A stretch of DNA of 40,145 bases, taken from Candidatus Giovannonibacteria bacterium RIFCSPLOWO2_12_FULL_44_15. Lineage in GTDB: Bacteria > Patescibacteriota > Minisyncoccia > JACPKW01 > UBA11713. Numbering within the stretch: the stretch's first letter is position 1; each line of letters starts with the position of its first letter. The notes below the pieces were generated by a model. It did no database searches. It saw only the letters and a program-made list of their open reading frames with translations, and was not told the DNA's origin. Below, in pieces: positions 8,868 through 18,954 of the stretch. The stretch lies in assembly GCA_001778905.1 (NCBI GenBank), contig MFIQ01000012.1:1-40145 (forward strand). Reading direction: 5' to 3'. Position numbers and translations under genes: made by a program.

Positions 8868-9887
8868 TTAAAACGGGTTTCTCGCTCCCCGGACTTCGAA
8901 GTGCACGTGGCATCCGGTAGAAAGGCCGGTTGAACCGACATATCCGATGACTTGCCCCTGAACAACGTGAAAACCGGAAGCAGTTATTATCAAACTCAAA
9001 TGGGCGTAGAGGGTTTGCGTTCCATTGGCGTGCGAAACCACAACATATTGCCCGTAACCGCTGTTCCATCCTTGCGATTTGGAAATAATTACATCTCCGC
9101 CCGCGGCGGCCATTACCGGAGTCCCGCAAGAATTGGCTAGGTCAACTCCGTTATAACCGTGTATTCCTTGCGTTTTGACTCCTCCTGATATCGGCCTGAT
9201 GTAGTAGCCCACATATGAAGGCCCCGAAGACCTGGCCGCCTTAGACAGGGAACTTTGTGAAAATGCGGGCTTGGCCAGTTCCGATGCTTCTCCATTAGGA
9301 ATTATTAGAGTCGAACCGATTTCCAAAGAAGTAGAGCGGCTTAATCCGTTGAAGCTTAAAATTTCATCCGAATCTCCTGCGTATTTTTTAGAAATGCTTT
9401 GGATGGTGTCTCCTTTTTTTACCGTGTACTGGACTCCGGTTATTGGAAGGATAACCAAAATCTGGCCGGGGCTTATAACGCTCCCGCTTTTCAATTCATT
9501 TGCCCAGCGAATGGTATTCGCGGATACGCCAAATACTTGGGCTATATCCGATAAAGTATCCCCCTCCCGGACGGAATAGAGGCTAATCTGGTCCGATTTA
9601 TACTCAACTACATCCGCGATTGACCCTAAGGGGCCCGTTACTGAAAGGAGAGCCGAATCTTGGACTATGTTAATGTCCCCGCCCCCCATCCCATTTAGAA
9701 GGTTGATATTAAAGGGGGCGGTAAGCAAGGGGATCGTCTGCGAAGTCCCCATGCTGGACGCGGATTCATTGGTCTTGCCCAGAATTTTTTCAAAAAAATC
9801 AAAAAACTTCGCGTCCACCTGGTTAAAGCTCGCCAAAAAAGAAATCAAAAAAGAAGCAAGGATTAACTTCTCCTTTTTTTCTGCCAA
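8868..9887 (-). CDS. M23 family metallopeptidase with two LysM domains
   Basis: LysM repeats YSVREGDTLSDIAQVFGVSANTIRWAN and YTVKKGDTIQSISKKYAGD; M23 motifs HGYNGVDLAN, HANGTQTLYAHL, GCHVHFEVR. Confidence 0.92.
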   Translation of the reverse strand: MAEKKEKLILASFLISFLASFNQVDAKFFDFFEKILGKTNESASSMGTSQTIPLLTAPFNINLLNGMGGGDINIVQDSALLSVTGPLGSIADVVEYKSDQISLYSVREGDTLSDIAQVFGVSANTIRWANELKSGSVISPGQILVILPITGVQYTVKKGDTIQSISKKYAGDSDEILSFNGLSRSTSLEIGSTLIIPNGEASELAKPAFSQSSLSKAARSSGPSYVGYYIRPISGGVKTQGIHGYNGVDLANSCGTPVMAAAGGDVIISKSQGWNSGYGQYVVVSHANGTQTLYAHLSLIITASGFHVVQGQVIGYVGSTGLSTGCHVHFEVRGARNPF

Positions 9888-10151
9888 AGAGAAAAAGACG
9901 CGCTTAGCTTTGGTTAAAATATTGTTTTGGAGCGAGGTCTAATTAAAAGATAGCGCCGACTGGATCAAAATTAGAATAAAAATTCTGAAACTATCTTGTT
10001 AATATTTTACAATTTAAAGGGGCGGGGGTCAATGATTTTTTCCCCATTTTATCCCCAGGGAAAATGAAAACAATTTTGGGAAAAAATGTCAAAAATCCTT
10101 ATTCTATAGGCAGAAATTGGAGGCTTGTTCCTTGCGTGGTATTCTGAATTG

Positions 10152-12056
10152 ATGCCTAAAAAAAGTGACCCTTTTCTCTTAAATCGAGCTCAGGAAGAAG
10201 CAATATTGACACAAGTCGGGCCAGTATTGATAGTTGCCGGAGCCGGGTCCGGTAAAACGATGGTTTTAACGCATCGTATTTCACATTTAATTGCGGGTGG
10301 AGTCAAGCCTGATTCAATTTTGGCTATAACTTTCACGAATAAAGCCGCGGAGGAGATGAAAGAAAGAGTATTCCGCCTAACCGAAAGGCAGACTTTGAGG
10401 CCATGGGTTGGGACTTTTCATAGCTTCTGCGTTTATGTGTTGCGCCATTCCGGGCATGCGATTGGCATCGGTAAGAATTTTTCGATCCTAGACGAAGAAG
10501 ACAGCCTTTCTGTGATAAAAGAGATAATGAAGGGATTTTTGCTCGATCCCAAAAAATTTGAGCCAAAAAAAATCCGAAATATCATTTCCAAGAACAAAAA
10601 TGAAATGCGGGGCGCGGATAGCTGGGAAACAAGGGATAGTTATTTTGGAAAGATTTTTCCCGAAGTTTGGAGAAAGTACGAAGAACGCCTTCTTGAAATG
10701 AAGGCTCTGGATTTCGACGATCTTTTGTTAAAAACTGTCGTCCTCTTTACAAAACATCCGGATATCCTTCATGAGTGGCAGGAAAGATTTCTGTATATCC
10801 ACATTGACGAATATCAGGATACAAATTTAGTCCAGTACCACCTCGTTAAGCTACTCGCGGAAAAATACAGGAATATTTGCGTTGTGGGCGATATAGATCA
10901 AGCAATATACTCCTGGCGCGGAGCGGATTTTAGAAATATCTTGCATTTCGAGCGCGATTGGCCAGATGCGAAAATTATTACGCTCGAAGAAAATTACCGT
11001 TCGACAAAATTGATTCTGGACGCGGCAAACGCAGTAATCGTAAAAAACAAAGCACGCCTGCCGAAAAATTTGTACTCAAAAAAAATAGCCGGTCCTAAAA
11101 TAACTCTTTTTGAAGCCGCGAACGAGGAGGAGGAAGCGAGATTGATATCTGAAATGTCGCGAGAGATGATCCGCGGAGGGATAAATCCTCGGGACATCGC
11201 AGTCCTTTACCGAACGAATTTCCAATCGAGAATCATCGAAGAAAAAATGCTCGGGGAAAATATTTCATACCAGGTTATCGGAGTAAAATTCTACTTGCGC
11301 AAAGAAATAAAAGACGCCCTCGCGTATTTAAAAGCAGCATTGAATCGGGAAGACGTGTTGTCTCTTAAGAGAGTCGTCAATTTTCCGCCAAGAGGCATAG
11401 GGAAGGTGCTTTTGGCAAAAATTCTCGGGAGCGCGGAATTAAATTTAAAAGAAGGGGCAAAAAAAGAAGAGCTTTTTAAAATTTTAGACGAGATAAAAAA
11501 AGATTTGGAGGAGGAGAAGGCAAGCGAGGCAATTAAATTCGCGATAAAAAAATCGGGGCTTGAAGATTATTTCAATGACGGGACAGAAGAAGGGGAAATT
11601 CGTCTTTCAAACATCCGCGAACTCGTCACGCTTGCCCGAAGATACGATATCCAAAATCCGCCCGAGGGAATATTAAAACTCATGGAAGACGCCGCTTTAA
11701 TGTCGGACCAGGATACGATGAAAAAGGAGGAAAATTCCATTAAGCTTATGACGGTACATGCGGCAAAAGGGCTTGAATTTAAAGTGGTTTTTGTCGCTGG
11801 GCTTGAGGAAGGATTATTTCCCCATGCCGCCTCCTTCGGAGGCGAGCCTCGCCCCGACGACGAGTCGAGGCTGGAAGAAGAGAGAAGACTTTTTTATGTC
11901 GCACTCACGCGGGCGAAAGAAAAAATCTTCCTTTCTTACGCAATTTTCCGGACAATCTTCGGCGAGAGAAGAATAAATATGCCATCAAAATTTATTTCGG
12001 ACATCCCCGAGGACTTGCTTGAACGCGGGGACGAAGCCGTAATAGTGTTCGAATAG
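10152..12056 (+). CDS. uvrD: UvrD/PcrA-family superfamily 1 DNA helicase
   Basis: VAGAGSGKTMVLTHRI, IDEYQDTN, GDIDQAIYSWRGA, RRLFYVALTRAKE motifs. Confidence 0.95.
   Translation: MPKKSDPFLLNRAQEEAILTQVGPVLIVAGAGSGKTMVLTHRISHLIAGGVKPDSILAITFTNKAAEEMKERVFRLTERQTLRPWVGTFHSFCVYVLRHSGHAIGIGKNFSILDEEDSLSVIKEIMKGFLLDPKKFEPKKIRNIISKNKNEMRGADSWETRDSYFGKIFPEVWRKYEERLLEMKALDFDDLLLKTVVLFTKHPDILHEWQERFLYIHIDEYQDTNLVQYHLVKLLAEKYRNICVVGDIDQAIYSWRGADFRNILHFERDWPDAKIITLEENYRSTKLILDAANAVIVKNKARLPKNLYSKKIAGPKITLFEAANEEEEARLISEMSREMIRGGINPRDIAVLYRTNFQSRIIEEKMLGENISYQVIGVKFYLRKEIKDALAYLKAALNREDVLSLKRVVNFPPRGIGKVLLAKILGSAELNLKEGAKKEELFKILDEIKKDLEEEKASEAIKFAIKKSGLEDYFNDGTEEGEIRLSNIRELVTLARRYDIQNPPEGILKLMEDAALMSDQDTMKKEENSIKLMTVHAAKGLEFKVVFVAGLEEGLFPHAASFGGEPRPDDESRLEEERRLFYVALTRAKEKIFLSYAIFRTIFGERRINMPSKFISDIPEDLLERGDEAVIVFE
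11829..11871. repeat. Tandem palindromes inside uvrD
   Basis: GCCTCC-TTC-GGAGGC (11829-11843) then GCCTCG-N14-CGAGGC (11846-11871). Confidence 0.6.
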
Positions 12057-12062
12057 AGATTT

Positions 12063-12815
12063 ATGATATACGATTTAAGAATAAAGAAGCACTTAGGGCA
12101 GAATTTTTTGAAGAATAAAAAAATTCTGGAGGAAATAGTGAAAATCGGCGGGGTTTCCAAAAAGGATATTGTTTTGGAAGTCGGCCCGGGGCACGGGGAA
12201 TTAACTGGCTTTTTGGCTCAAGGGGCGAAAACGGTTATCGCGATCGAAAAAGACAAAAACTTAGTTCCAATGCTTCGAGAAAAATTTAGAAATAATAAAA
12301 ATGTTGAAATTCGCGAAGGCGATATTCTTAAATCTAAAGTTTTAAACCTAAAATCCGAATATAAAATTATTGCAAATATCCCCTATTACATAACTTCGCA
12401 TTTTCTCCGAAATACGCTTGCTCAAAAAAATAAGCCCTCCCTCATCGTCCTCATGGTTCAACTTGAGGTCGCGAAAAGAATTTCCGCAAAAGTTCCAGAT
12501 ATGAACCTTCTTGCTTTATCCGTCCAAGCCTACGGAAAAGTTGAATTTATCCGAAAAGTTTCAGCCGGGAATTTTAGCCCAACCCCGAAAGTCGATTCCG
12601 CAATAATAAAAATCTCGGAGATATCAGATAAGTTTTTCAGAAAAAATAAAATTTCGGAGAAGAAATTTTTTAAAATCCTGCGAAAAGTCTTCCAGCAAAA
12701 AAGAAAAATGCTCCGAGGGACAATCGGAAATAAAATTCCGGAAGAATATCAAACAAACCGGCCGGAAGAACTTTCGCTCGAAGATTGGATAAAAATTTAT
12801 TCAGAAATTAATTAA
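12063..12815 (+). CDS. rsmA: 16S rRNA (adenine1518/1519-N6)-dimethyltransferase
   Basis: KKHLGQNFLKN, VLEVGPGHGELTGFL, IANIPYYITS motifs. Confidence 0.95.
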   Translation: MIYDLRIKKHLGQNFLKNKKILEEIVKIGGVSKKDIVLEVGPGHGELTGFLAQGAKTVIAIEKDKNLVPMLREKFRNNKNVEIREGDILKSKVLNLKSEYKIIANIPYYITSHFLRNTLAQKNKPSLIVLMVQLEVAKRISAKVPDMNLLALSVQAYGKVEFIRKVSAGNFSPTPKVDSAIIKISEISDKFFRKNKISEKKFFKILRKVFQQKRKMLRGTIGNKIPEEYQTNRPEELSLEDWIKIYSEIN

Positions 12816-14449
12816 TCGCAACCGCATTGATCCGCATCATTGGCGTGAATATGTGTTGGCGAGCCATCACATCCGACATTTTCACCGGCATTATTCTCAC
12901 AGCGCGCCCCTCTTACATATTTACCACAGCCGTTGTCCACTCCGGAAGTTGATGATAAATCCGTGACGATTTTCATAAGCTTATTCCAATTAGATGACGA
13001 GGCCGGACTTACTGTAAAATCAGCCGCATGGCCAGTCCCGTTGCACGAAGGCCCGCCATAATGGCAGGAAATTTTCGTGGGGGACCTATTTGAAAATGAT
13101 GAACATCTGATATCCGTATTGCCTGAAAATTGGCATCTATGGCAGCCTTGATTGAGCTGGTTTGATGCCGGCTGAGGAACTGATAGCCCGGCGGCGGCTG
13201 CTTTTGATATAACGCAGCTTACCATCGCGTTTGTGATAGCGGATACCTTGTCGGCAGAACATTTAAGTCCTGTGGGGCATTTATTATCACAATTTGAAGT
13301 TGAATATTGCCCGCTCGCATCTTCCACGCACTGATTATTAGAATTGCACGTATATTTTTTATTTGAAGGGGTCGGAGAAGGAGTTGGGGTTGTGGAAGGA
13401 GGGGGGGTCGTTCCGCCGCCTCCGATATGGCACCCGCAAATTCTGGTTTGCGGATCCCAAATCGCGGGCAGGTTAGCGCAAACTTTATTCAAACACCCGA
13501 GCTGGATATTACATGCCCCGCCTGACGGCCCGCAATTTTGCCGGAAAGTACATCCAGTGTTTGTGCAGAAAAATCCACAGTTGCAGCACGGCGCAGACCT
13601 TTGCGATCCTCTCTGGTTATTCGGCGTTCCTCCGCGATAGCATTCGGGCGAGACGGAAAACTGCGCATAGGCTTCGGGAATAATTCTAGAGATTATGCTT
13701 TTCCCTATCCAGGAAATTATGCCTTCTGATTTTTTTCTGGCCAGAGCGCCCTTAAACTTAGAAATAAAATTACGAGGATCTTCCCCGGCCACAGTCCTCT
13801 CTGCTTTTATTTCGTCTTCCCAAAGTTTTGGCAATATTTCCCGATATGATTTTCGATATTGAGCAATTTCGTCCGCGGAAAATCCTCCTCCGCTGGCAGA
13901 ATGCGCTGATAAATACTCAAGCCAATCTGCGAATCTGTCTTGAAGTGCTATTGCATCGGCCATTGTATCCAGTTTGTAAACTTCCCCGGATTTCAAATAT
14001 CCGATATCTATCATTCCTTGATTAATTTCCCTTAAAACGCTTTTATATTCTTCCGAGTAACCGAAGATAAAAATTTCTTTCTCTGTAACGGTTACGGCCG
14101 ACGTCGGTTGGCTGGAAAAAATTTGAAATGAAGAAGGCTCATTTTGCGCAAATTCAAATTTGCTGGAAAAATTCTGGGCGCCTTGATCAAAAGTTGAAGA
14201 AACTGCTTCTCCAAACGCTTCGATCGCAGGGGTTATAAGATCATCCCGCCCTAAATCATTTAGGCGAGATCCGTTTCCTCCAGGGGCGCCTTTCCTCTCC
14301 GCGAAAACTCCGGAAAACTTTTGGATAGGCTGATTCCCGCTCTGCTCAGCCGATTTTGACGAAGAAATCACTACATAGAAGATGAATAACAAGGCTCCCA
14401 GCACAGCCAAAATCGTCATCCAAACCACTTTCTTCCTCGAATCCGGCAT
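12812..14449 (-). CDS. Large secreted/membrane-anchored Cys-rich protein, C-terminal M15/hedgehog-like peptidase candidate
   Basis: 545 aa; N-terminal TM, Pro/Thr linker, C-terminal GHAADFTV ... THIHANDADQ pattern plus many Cys. Confidence 0.6.
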   Translation of the reverse strand: MPDSRKKVVWMTILAVLGALLFIFYVVISSSKSAEQSGNQPIQKFSGVFAERKGAPGGNGSRLNDLGRDDLITPAIEAFGEAVSSTFDQGAQNFSSKFEFAQNEPSSFQIFSSQPTSAVTVTEKEIFIFGYSEEYKSVLREINQGMIDIGYLKSGEVYKLDTMADAIALQDRFADWLEYLSAHSASGGGFSADEIAQYRKSYREILPKLWEDEIKAERTVAGEDPRNFISKFKGALARKKSEGIISWIGKSIISRIIPEAYAQFSVSPECYRGGTPNNQRGSQRSAPCCNCGFFCTNTGCTFRQNCGPSGGACNIQLGCLNKVCANLPAIWDPQTRICGCHIGGGGTTPPPSTTPTPSPTPSNKKYTCNSNNQCVEDASGQYSTSNCDNKCPTGLKCSADKVSAITNAMVSCVISKAAAAGLSVPQPASNQLNQGCHRCQFSGNTDIRCSSFSNRSPTKISCHYGGPSCNGTGHAADFTVSPASSSNWNKLMKIVTDLSSTSGVDNGCGKYVRGARCENNAGENVGCDGSPTHIHANDADQCGCD

Positions 14450-14526
14450 ATATCCCTAATTATTGCACAATTTGCCTAGAGTTTATGCACAAATTCCTAA
14501 CAAATTACCCACTATAATAAAGTAGG

Positions 14527-15291
14527 GTGACGAAATTATTTAGCCCAAGGTTTATAATTACCATTTTTGCAGTGCCTGCTATGGGCGCCCTGGCTTTATT
14601 TTGGTATTTTTCTTTAGAGGGCGCACTTAAATACGAGCAGACTTCGGACTCTGTTTCCAGCCAACAGGCCAACCTCACTGAAAATTTCTCGAAAGCTTTT
14701 ATAGATAAATTTGGCGAAAAAGCCGTAAAGGGGGAAGATCTCTCTAAAATCTCCCCGGAAGAGATAAGCGCAACTTCTAAGGAAATTATCCCGTTTGAAA
14801 AAATTGTCGGGGTAATCCCGACAGTAACCAAAAGCGACATCACCATTCTCGATGAAAATCGCCCCGAGGCCGTAAAAAACTATTTCAATTCGCTCTACGG
14901 AGTATACGAAAAAACATTTCTAACAATCGAGAAGGATGATATCAAGATTTTATCTGAAGCTCTTTCCGAAAATAATTCTTCCAAACTTGCCCAAATCGAC
15001 AACGTTATCGAATCTTTCGATAAAAGTTTTGAAGAAGTGAAAAAAATTCCGGTGCCCAGAGAGTGGGAAAATTTTGCGGTAGGTGAGCTTAATTATCTTC
15101 TGCGTTCCAAAAAATACGTCGAACTTATTCGCAATGAAGACAAGGATCCATTGGCGGCGCTTCTGGCTCTGAAGGAACGGCTTTTATTGATGGGCGAGGC
15201 CCGAAGCTTTCACAAAAAAACTGCCGGAGATCTTCTCGCGGCGGGAATTAAGTTTTCTCCGGAAGAAGGAGGATATAAATTTTTCAAATGA
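14527..15291 (+). CDS. Hypothetical membrane-anchored protein, first gene of T4SS-like locus
   Basis: 254 aa, GTG start, N-terminal TM; overlaps next ORF by 4 nt. Confidence 0.7.
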   Translation: MTKLFSPRFIITIFAVPAMGALALFWYFSLEGALKYEQTSDSVSSQQANLTENFSKAFIDKFGEKAVKGEDLSKISPEEISATSKEIIPFEKIVGVIPTVTKSDITILDENRPEAVKNYFNSLYGVYEKTFLTIEKDDIKILSEALSENNSSKLAQIDNVIESFDKSFEEVKKIPVPREWENFAVGELNYLLRSKKYVELIRNEDKDPLAALLALKERLLLMGEARSFHKKTAGDLLAAGIKFSPEEGGYKFFK

Positions 15292-17018
15292 TTATGATCT
15301 GGATTTTCGCCATTATATCTATACTCTTAACTCCTAACTTGGCCTCCGCTGATGTTCCGGTATTTGATTCGAGAAACAATAAAGTTCTTCTGGACACCAA
15401 GCAGTTAATCGATGAGAGAACAGAAATTTTAAACCAAATGATCGCCGGGATTTTCAGGAAAGAAATCGGCATCACTAAATCGGGGGCGAAAGAGGATCCG
15501 GCAATTCAAGAGATTATTGCATCCGTGCAATCGGGCAGCGCCACCCCGTGCGAAGCGCTAGGCAACTCCTTGGACTGCATAGCATCAAAGATCACCGAGC
15601 AGTCGATGGTAAATCTCGCAGCTCAATACCAAGCCAGGCTAGAAGGCGAAGATGAAAATGGCGCTGCAGCTAAGGAGCCCGACGGCGACCCGATAAACAC
15701 TTTCACGGACGGCAAATTCTATGTGCCAGATTATGGGCAATACTATGCAAATGTGGCCACTAACGAGCGCGAGATCTTTTTAGGAAGTACTCTTGGGGAC
15801 GCTGATCCGCTCCAGGTAAAAGCAAATCTGGCGCCTTATCTTAAAGATACTATCCCTCAATTAGTGAGCAAATCTCTGAAGTCAGAGGACTTCGAAAATC
15901 GGGTAAAAAGCACGATGCCCGAAAATGAAGACGACTTTTTTGCGACCTGGGAGGCTCTCATCTCCCCGCAAAACAGCCCCGAAGGCGTTTATCTTAGCTT
16001 TCTTGACGAAGCGCAATTCAGAGAGCAAACTGCGCTCGCAATCGCCCAAGAAGAGTTAAATTCTCCGGGAATTATCCCAACCAAGGATTGCGACTATGCT
16101 GATGTGAATGGTAAGAAGCTAATAGGGAACTGCATAATTACAAATCCCGCCGGCCAGAACGTTGCGGCAGCTGGTCAGATCCCAATCATCGACCGCGAAA
16201 GGGCAAGCAATGCGGATGAATTAAGCGATATCCAAAAGGTTGCGTCCAAGCCGGGGGAAGGCGAGAACACATTCATCGGGCCAAGCATAATGACCGCGGG
16301 AAATGACGCAACCAGGAAAAATTCCTCGCTTTATAACGTCGACCAGCTTATCAATCTCGCGGCAAAAATCATTGCGTCGATATTTAACGGCACCGCAAAA
16401 ACTGCTCCGACTCCTACTCCTAGGGTATCTCCAACTCCTACTCCCGCTCAAAGGCCCGTAATGATAGATTCTCCCGCAAACGGGACATACGCAAATGGCG
16501 ACGTCTCCGTTTCCGTAACCTCGACCGCTCCCGGAACTGTAGCTGTGCAATTTTATGTGGATGGCGTCCCATATGGATTGCCGGTTGCCGGAACGGGAAC
16601 ATTTAATACAACGATTGACACTGACATTCTTACGGAAGGCCCGCACGTAATTACTGCGGTAGCCCTTGATAGCAATAACGCGCAAATTGGCACAAGCAAT
16701 CCGGTCACAATATTCGTGGATCGCACGCCTCCCGCGATAAGTGCTTTAAGAACATCTGATAGCGAAACAAATATTCGAGGAAATACAAATATCACGGCGG
16801 ATGCATCAGACAACGGAAATAAAAAATTGGTTTCTGTGGAATTTTTCCTGAATGGAATTTCCATCGGCTTCGGGAATCTTCAGATGGGCCTCCATCGCCT
16901 TATCGGTTGGGACTCCACTTCATTCGTTAATGGGACTTACCAGCTAATCGCGGTGGCAACCGACAGGGCCGGGAATACGACCGAAACTACGCCGCTCGCG
17001 ATAACTATAAATAACTGA
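15288..17018 (+). CDS. Secreted protein with two C-terminal bacterial Ig-like domains
   Basis: Signal peptide, TPTPRVSPTPTPAQRP linker, repeats PVMIDSPANGTYANGDVSVSVT...VDRTPPAIS...GNTNITADASDN...ATDRAGNTTETT. Confidence 0.75.
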   Translation: MIMIWIFAIISILLTPNLASADVPVFDSRNNKVLLDTKQLIDERTEILNQMIAGIFRKEIGITKSGAKEDPAIQEIIASVQSGSATPCEALGNSLDCIASKITEQSMVNLAAQYQARLEGEDENGAAAKEPDGDPINTFTDGKFYVPDYGQYYANVATNEREIFLGSTLGDADPLQVKANLAPYLKDTIPQLVSKSLKSEDFENRVKSTMPENEDDFFATWEALISPQNSPEGVYLSFLDEAQFREQTALAIAQEELNSPGIIPTKDCDYADVNGKKLIGNCIITNPAGQNVAAAGQIPIIDRERASNADELSDIQKVASKPGEGENTFIGPSIMTAGNDATRKNSSLYNVDQLINLAAKIIASIFNGTAKTAPTPTPRVSPTPTPAQRPVMIDSPANGTYANGDVSVSVTSTAPGTVAVQFYVDGVPYGLPVAGTGTFNTTIDTDILTEGPHVITAVALDSNNAQIGTSNPVTIFVDRTPPAISALRTSDSETNIRGNTNITADASDNGNKKLVSVEFFLNGISIGFGNLQMGLHRLIGWDSTSFVNGTYQLIAVATDRAGNTTETTPLAITINN

Positions 17019-17019
17019 T

Positions 17020-18948
17020 ATGGGTGTAATAGTTTCTAGAAAATTTCTTGCTGGGTTTCTGATTATAGCTATTTTGAGTTTAATGTTGCCAGTTCACCAG
17101 GCTCATGCCGGTGCTAAAGAATTGGGAAAAACTTTTCTGACTGGTGCCGGGAAAGTCGCCAAAGCCGCGCCCGGTTTCTTATGGGGTGCAGCCAAAGTCG
17201 GCGCGGGAATTATCGGAACAGCAATGCTTTTAAAATTTCTAAGCGGGGTTATCGTAGAACTAGCCGGCTTGATTTTTAATATGTCGCTGGGACTTACTCT
17301 CGATAATGAAAACTATTCTTCCTCAAAAATAGATGCGATTGATGCTGGCTGGACATTCTCCCGAGATGTCGTAAATATATTTTTCATTTTTATCCTGCTT
17401 TTCATCGCAATCGCCACCATTCTGGGAATCGAATCATACGGCGCCAAATCTCTTTTGGCGCGGTTGATCGTCGTCGCCCTTCTTGTGAATTTCAGCCTAT
17501 TGGCAACGCGGGGGATAATTTATGTTTCAAATTCGCTTGCCGTTCAAATATATAACTCACAAGTTAATATCGGGGATACCGCCGGGACAGCAGGGGCCCT
17601 CTCGGGTTTCTTGAACTTAAAGTTTAAGAAGAATTTGGGAGAGCAAGTTATGAATCGATTCTATTTAAAACAATTGTATGAGAAAGCTCCAAAACCGGAT
17701 TCTGCTAGCGCATTGGCCAATGAACTACTTGGCTTTGGAACCATAGAATTGGGCGCCATCGTCGTTGCTCTTCTGGCCGCTTTCTTGCTTTTTGTTGCAT
17801 CATTTTTATTCATAACCAGGATGGCCGTCCTTTGGCTCTTGATGATCCTGGCTCCCTTTGGATTTGTATTTTTAATATTGCCTGCGACGAGATCCTATGC
17901 CCAGCAGTGGTGGAAAAAATTAATCGACCAAGCCGTTTTTGCTCCGGCATTTTTGTTCCTTTTTTTTATAGCGCTTAAGGTGCTCGATAAACTCGGGGAT
18001 TTTATGGGTAAGGCAAACGACATAAAAAGCACAAACGAATATTTGGCTCTCATCCTATTGCAGATAACTATAGCTTTTATTCTCCTCTTCGCCTCGCTTA
18101 TGGTCGCAAAACAGCTCGGCACCTACGGCGCGGACGGGGCGATCGGTATGGCCAAAAAGAGCGGGGCGGCGTTTGGGAAATATGTTGGAAGGGGCGCTGC
18201 AAGAAGAGCAATGGCTCCAATTAGAGCCGCTGGAAGAACTGCTGGCAGTATACAACGCAGCGACAGCGCCGGAGCACGGCTTTTCAAAGCAATTCCTGGA
18301 GTTCAGAGAGGGCTTGGCAGGATGGAGGCAACATCTAGAAAGGGCATTGAACAAAGAGAGAAAGACCTGGAGGCAATGAATTTGAGCGCCTCCACTCTTA
18401 AAAATAGAGCTGCTCTTTCGACGGTCGGAGCCGAAGAAAAGGCCGCAATTGTAAATATGCTTGCCAAAAAAGATAATCTAACTCCGCAAGGCAACTTCGA
18501 CAGGTCCCATATCGATGCGGCGGCTCGTCTCTACGAGGCACAAGGAATGGGCGTCAATGCGCGAACGATTAGAAGCCTCGAATGGCAATATGCGAGAAAT
18601 GAAACCGAGAGAGCGGATGCGCTAAATCGCGGAACGGTTAAACCAACGGATATAAAGAAAAATGATTTCAGCGCTCAATATTTTGCCACTGGGGCGGCAA
18701 ATCAACCAGTTAGAGATGCTATGTATAACAATTTCAATGAAAGTCATATTCATAACATGATGGAGAGGGACGACAATTCTGCAAATGACTTCTTTAATAA
18801 TCTCGGAGACGATATGGCGGCTGCCGGAATTCCAAGAACAATCGCTGATTTGCAAACATTTTTAGAAACGCGAGGAAACAGGCGTTTATCAGCATGGACT
18901 CGCACTCCAGCCGGACAATCAGTGATGCGTGCTTATGGATTTACATAA
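17020..18948 (+). CDS. VirB6/TrbL-like polytopic membrane protein
   Basis: 642 aa with signal peptide and many TM segments, hydrophilic C-tail; position in T4SS locus. Confidence 0.7.
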   Translation: MGVIVSRKFLAGFLIIAILSLMLPVHQAHAGAKELGKTFLTGAGKVAKAAPGFLWGAAKVGAGIIGTAMLLKFLSGVIVELAGLIFNMSLGLTLDNENYSSSKIDAIDAGWTFSRDVVNIFFIFILLFIAIATILGIESYGAKSLLARLIVVALLVNFSLLATRGIIYVSNSLAVQIYNSQVNIGDTAGTAGALSGFLNLKFKKNLGEQVMNRFYLKQLYEKAPKPDSASALANELLGFGTIELGAIVVALLAAFLLFVASFLFITRMAVLWLLMILAPFGFVFLILPATRSYAQQWWKKLIDQAVFAPAFLFLFFIALKVLDKLGDFMGKANDIKSTNEYLALILLQITIAFILLFASLMVAKQLGTYGADGAIGMAKKSGAAFGKYVGRGAARRAMAPIRAAGRTAGSIQRSDSAGARLFKAIPGVQRGLGRMEATSRKGIEQREKDLEAMNLSASTLKNRAALSTVGAEEKAAIVNMLAKKDNLTPQGNFDRSHIDAAARLYEAQGMGVNARTIRSLEWQYARNETERADALNRGTVKPTDIKKNDFSAQYFATGAANQPVRDAMYNNFNESHIHNMMERDDNSANDFFNNLGDDMAAAGIPRTIADLQTFLETRGNRRLSAWTRTPAGQSVMRAYGFT

Positions 18949-18954
18949 TAAAAT

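Noticed and set aside
10038-10066. TTTTCCC...GGGAAAA inverted repeat upstream of uvrD
   Set aside because: Low-complexity arms with a long loop; could be chance
16221-16685. 154 aa minus-strand ORF
   Set aside because: Antisense to the Ig-domain protein; no SD or family motif
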